From the NCBI RefSeq assembly GCF_038396675.1, contig NC_088924.1:37421501-37485500 (forward strand): a stretch of 64,000 nt of DNA. The letters are read 5' to 3'. This DNA is from Hydra vulgaris (taxonomy: Eukaryota > Cnidaria > Hydrozoa > Anthoathecata > Hydridae). Below the pieces are notes generated by a model. That model saw only the letters and a list, made by a program, of their open reading frames with translations. It was not told the origin of the DNA and ran no database searches. Within the stretch, counting starts at the first letter, position 1. Every line of letters starts with the position of its first letter. The position numbers were made by a program, and so were the translations under genes. Shown here piece after piece: positions 58,973 through 64,000 of the stretch.

Positions 58973-60290
58973 AAATAATACTTAAATACTCTTTTTTTTG
59001 TCAATAAAATTATTTTCCAAAGAAAAAAAAACAACCAAATACTCAAAGATAAAATGTGTCAGTTTCTACTATTGTGTAATAATTGGGCACTGTGTCTGTT
59101 TGCTCTAAACCTAACCTAAACCCTTAAATCATCAAACAGTCAAATATTGCTTGAACAACATCATAAAAAATGCTTATCAATATCTAAATTGACATAAAAT
59201 TTGGTTATGGGACCACTACTGGCTACTAGCTATGGTGATAGCTAGTGAGCTATCACTATAAAAAAATTTATTTATATTTATATAGAACACATATATTAAT
59301 TAAATTTGAAGTAGCATATTTCTTAATTTTAAGAAAAACTTTTTGTGAAACTTAAATTTAACAAAATGTTGATAAATTATTAAATATTATAACTGTATAA
59401 TACTTTATATTTATAAATATCATAAGTACAATTATGTTATAATTATTATAAATAAATATCATAATTCTAATATTAATTGTTAATAAAAATTATAGTTATA
59501 TCTATAATTATATAAATTATAATTATAGATATTATTTATTAATAATACTATCAATAAAACTTATTTATAATTTTAAAATATTTTGAAACTCTTTGAAAGA
59601 ATATTCAAAAAAGCAATAAATATTAAAATGTAATTTATTATAGATGTCATAGTAGGTAACTTTGATAGATGTCATAGTAGGTATGTCATTATATCATACA
59701 TATAAATGGGTAGCATTACCTGTTTCCAAATTGAAGAAAAGAATTATCCTGAAATACAAAAAGTGGAATAGTGCCGAAAAATAGGAATTGTTTTGAAATC
59801 TTTTTTTTTGACAACAAAATATATTTCTAATTGAAATATATTTCGTTGCCAAAATTCAAGGAACTTTTTTGAAAATCCTAGTTTGGAATTATTTTGAAAT
59901 ATCATTAGAGAAATTATTTTGAAATGGAAGTAAATTAATTACTTTGAAATTTTCCTTTTCAAAATAATTAAAAAAAAAAAATTTCGATTTGATTTTTTTC
60001 AAAACAGGTATGCTTTCCTCATATAAATTTATGATATAATGAAAAATGACAGGTATTATATGTATGATAAAATAAACAATAATACTACAATTATTGTTAT
60101 TAAAGCAAATTCTTAAAGTAGGCTTAAAAAAAAGCAAAACACACATATATAACAAAAAACACACATATTTTCTAAAAATCAAGATTGAAATAAATAATTA
60201 ATTTGTTAATAAAAAAGATTTTTTATGCAAATACAATACATTAATTTCTTGAGTTTAATAGAACTAAAAAGTCATAGGAAGTTTATATAC
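58973..60290. other. AT-rich spacer with minor repeats
   Basis: No gene recognised. A 10-bp-stem hairpin lies at about 59234-59257 and the word ATAGATGTCATAGTAGGTA is duplicated at about 59641 and 59664. Confidence 0.5.
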
Positions 60291-60338
60291 CTGTAACTCC
60301 AGTTTGAGTTGTAGTAGCTGGAGTTGTTGTGGTTAAAC
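60291..60338 (-). CDS. Small Thr-rich exon, probable upstream exon of the mucin-like gene
   Basis: On the minus strand TTTTATGCTTGCAG precedes 60338 and GTATAT follows 60291. The 48-bp exon in phase 1-1 reads [15 protein letters not shown] with Gly codons at both junctions. The phase agrees with the acceptor of the giant exon at 44661, and composition agrees with a mucin. If joined, the intron is about 15.6 kb and holds Penelope-like, hAT and LINE insertions. Further exons would lie beyond the window or go unrecognised. Confidence 0.55.
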
Positions 60339-60364
60339 CTGCAAGCATAAAAACTATTTAATGT

Positions 60365-60580
<216 letters not shown>

Positions 60581-60609
60581 CATATGTATATTTATATATA
60601 TTAAATATG

Positions 60610-60807
60610 CAACCCTCGGAATTAGGGTCGGAATTCAGCAATGTTAACCTAACTGCTGACCTGAAAGTGTTTGAGGTTGGCAAAAAATTGCCGACTATGT
60701 TTATATGTTTTATGGTAAGACCTTTGTATCAAAATTTTTTTGCCGACCTCAAAAGATTGAGGTCGGCAAATTATTGCCGATCACATTTTTCCTAATTCCG
60801 AGGGTTG
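60610..60807. mobile_element. 198-bp MITE-like element with CAACCCTCGGAATTAGG ends
   Basis: 17-bp terminal inverted repeats are perfect (60610-60626; 60791-60807). Inside, 60740-60752 pairs with 60757-60769 (TTGCCGACCTCAA, 4-nt loop) and a further related half-copy (TTGAGGTTGGCAAA) lies at about 60671. Shares GCCGACCT and CAACCCT motifs with 4810-4880. Flanked on both sides by compound microsatellites. Confidence 0.8.
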
Positions 60808-60813
60808 AATATC

Positions 60814-61140
<327 letters not shown>

Positions 61141-61579
61141 CAGGGCAGCTCCTAGCTAATTCGTGGAATTGGGCTAAAAATTAAACATTGAGGCCTACAT
61201 AAAAATTTTACAAAAGGTTTTACAAAAATTTTACATAAAATTTTTACAAAAGGTGAAAGATTTTTGGAATATTACTACCAAAAAAAAATCCTTAGTTTTT
61301 GCTTATGCCCTAAAAGGGAACATAGCTAAAAAAAGTGATTTTTTTTAATACTTTCAGTTAAATGAGAAAGTTAAAAAACTGCTTTTCTTGTTTATTAACT
61401 TTTATTAATTTTAATTAGCTGAAAGATCTTTCTACTGTTGAAATTGACATAGGAATGGTAGAGAGTTTTCAAAAACAAACACATATTTGAGAAAGTATAT
61501 TTTGAAGCTTTTTTACATATATTTGATTAAGAATTGAAATCGATTGGAAATTTTCTTTCATCAAAAATAATCATTAATA

Positions 61580-61690
61580 TAGATAGCTTACTTTATAAGT
61601 CTTATAGCCTACTTTATAAACCTTTATAGCCTACTTTATATACCTTTATAGCCTACTTTATAAGTCTTATAGCCTACTTTATAAATCTTA
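61580..61690. repeat. About five tandem copies of a 22-24-bp unit
   Basis: Units of the type TATAGCCTACTTTATAAGTC repeat head to tail with small length changes. Confidence 0.85.
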
Positions 61691-64000
61691 CTTATTCAAC
61701 AAGTTAGTACATATATCATTAGAATATTTGTTTAAAACAATTACAGCTTGAGTTTTTAAAAACACATCTTCTATTTCTAGTAAACTAACCATTGGTAAAA
61801 ATATGTTAGACATTTTTCCATATTTACTTGAATGCTACATATATGATAAAAACCTAGAGCAGTTATGACATCAACTCTAAATTTGCTTTCAGGATCTTAG
61901 AACGGCTGTTTATCTGAAATATTGCCATAGTAATGTTTTTTCTTCTTCAAACTCTTAAAGTTATTTTTAATTGGGTTGTTAATGTCAATGAGGAATTCTA
62001 GTAATAAGTCATTCCATCAATCGTTTATATTGAATTTCTTCAATTGTCAAATGCTGAAATTGAATTGAACTTTTCAGGTATGGTAATTTTTTCCTCTGAA
62101 GTATTTTCTTGCAATCATCAATACATTGGAGAACTTTGTTTCAGATAGTTATTAACAATATAATTGAAATGGGTGTTACCATGCAATCAGAACAACAACT
62201 TTTGCATGACTATCTGCTGGCAAATTGGCTTTATTTTTTAAACAAACAATTAAATTTCAAATTTCTGAATAAATATTTAATGGATGAACAGCATTGATTC
62301 GGGTGCTCCTTCTAGTATTTGATATTGAGTGAATTCAACAATGAGCAGTTATAAATAAGCGGTTTATTAACTTCCATTGAGATAGCTTTTAATGTTTCTA
62401 AAAAATGATTTTATTTTTTGGCATTTCATTTCCATTGGGCGCACTCCACATAAGTTTAAAAAATAAGCAATGCGTGGGGAGACAAAAGCTTAAGGATGCT
62501 TTTTAATTATTTTAGTCTTTGTGCTATTGTATTTTCCAGACATATTTGCTGGATTGTTGTATCTTTGACCCAGGCAAAATGTAAATTTAAATTACATTTT
62601 ATAATAATTTCTTTTAATTTGTTTGCAATACCAGCACTTGTTTTTATAATCAACAATTGTGAGAAATCTTTTTAGTATATCTTAAGTTCCATCATTCTCA
62701 AAAAAATATCTTATTATGAACACCAATTGTCCTCTGTGTAAGGCATCTGGATTACCATCTAAAGTTGCTTTTTTTCTTCTATATTTTTAATTTTGAACTT
62801 TATTGGCACAAATTTCCAAAAGAAAAACTGTATTTTGACTTCCTTGAGATAAACAGTAATTAGACATACTTTATCTAAATAATTTTCTTTAAAGTTTATT
62901 TGTTATATTATCAACTTTACAACAGAAAGAAAAAGTCCACAGCCATTTTGATCAATTGCGTTTTTCTAAATTTTCCATTTTTCTATTTATGTGTTAATAC
63001 AAAATTGCAAGTATTTGTTGCATTTCCTATCACTTCACACACTTATTGCTTTCACTGAGTCCTTCCATAATAAATATTTTCCTAGGTGTTTTTGGTTGCC
63101 CTCAGAGTTAATGACATAATTATTAAAAAGTTTTTTTTAGTTTTTTTCTGACACCATTTCTACAAAAAACCTGTCTCAAAAAAAACAACATGTATAAAAA
63201 AAAAAAATTTTTTAATTACCAATACTCCACGCAAACCAACCAATCAACCAATCAGTATTTTTTTAAAAATCAAGGTAGGAAAACGACAATTACCACATTC
63301 ATCACTATGCAATTTTAATGCCGTACTAGGTATATACCAACTGCAGCTAAATAATCACAATCTGAAAAATGTTTTCAAAGCTCCAGCATCATTAATTTTA
63401 TGAAATACAGATAAGTGGTTAGAATTATTTTCAATAAGGCAATCGAAACTAAGTATATTGTCAACATTATTATTATAAACTTCCTCTACACTTTTACCAA
63501 GTATTATTTTTAAATTCTTGCTTATCTCATTACATTGTGTATCAATGATTTTTTTAAATTCATTTTCAATAATTTCTTCAGGAAAATAAAGGACAGTGTG
63601 TTCATTTTTAGTTTATTTTTGGCTCTTCCGCATGTCCATAATCATTTGGGACATTTAATGATTTTTTATTAATTTGTAATCAATTATGTTTTTCCTCATT
63701 TATATTGCTTTAATTCAAGTTCCTACTTGACCTAAGCCATAGTTTTAGCTTTTGGGACTATTGAAATTTATAATCTATTAAAACAATTTAACAAAATTTT
63801 TTTTATAAGAAAACAATGACATATGCTGATAATTGGAAAATAATTTCATTAATAGAAAACTAAAATAAATAATTCTCTACAGCTTGACTTCAATGTATTG
63901 TTTAAATAGACAAAAAAAGAAAAGGTTAATAAGTATACTTTAAACTATAATACTATATAAACGCTATTCAACATTAACTAGTAGTAATGTCATTAAACAA
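61691..64000. other. AT-rich sequence, possibly very old hAT debris on the minus strand
   Basis: Minus-strand stretches between about 62470 and 61840 read coding-like pieces (DPESKFRVDVITALGF, IEEIQYKRLME) weakly reminiscent of ZMYM1-type hAT proteins, but with many stops. I would not call a gene. The remainder shows nothing recognisable. Confidence 0.25.

Noticed and set aside
61841..62470. Minus-strand hAT/ZMYM-like gene
   Set aside because: Only weak, scattered similarity with many stops; mentioned as possible debris, not called as a pseudogene.

Overview
This is AT-rich eukaryotic DNA, very probably from a cnidarian. The transposon mix, long (TA)n tracts and small introns with AT-rich flanks look like Hydra, but the species is inferred from general character and not from a diagnostic gene. 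Two host genes are supported; nearly everything else is mobile DNA.

Region 1-10.3 kb (+ strand) holds the last six exons of an S-adenosylmethionine synthetase (methionine adenosyltransferase) gene. Its first exon in the window (452-676) is separated from the next (8890-9182) by an 8.2-kb intron. That intron contains Penelope-like debris, a foldback element, a 1.37-kb Tc1-like transposon, three near-perfect hairpins, a 42-bp minisatellite and large (TA)n blocks. Region 10.3-30.7 kb is a chain of transposons: two LINE copies of one family (one carries an exact 200-bp internal inversion; the other sits inside a mariner), Transib-like and hAT relics, three Tc1/mariner elements, a foldback MITE, and a 3.85-kb DNA transposon with ~330-bp inverted ends and an apparently intact four-exon, 803-residue transposase-like gene.

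Region 32.6-60.3 kb (- strand) holds a second host gene, a mucin-like protein. One huge exon (44661-32867) encodes about 3,930 residues of Thr/Ser/Glu repeats, and a 48-bp Thr-rich exon upstream (60338-60291) has matching splice phase. The intervening ~15.6 kb carries a relic of the same transposase family as the 27-30 kb element, two Penelope-like relics (one followed by a good hammerhead ribozyme), a hAT relic split by another inverted-repeat element, and a jockey-like LINE. The last 3 kb shows only repeats and AT-rich DNA.

The most notable items are: the long-TIR transposon with its intact multi-exon gene and a sibling relic in the same window; the heat-shock-element array plus TATA box in front of a Tc1-like transposase; the hammerhead ribozyme; the microhomology-bounded LINE inversion; and the giant, recently amplified mucin exon that ends at a nonsense codon while repeats continue beyond it.
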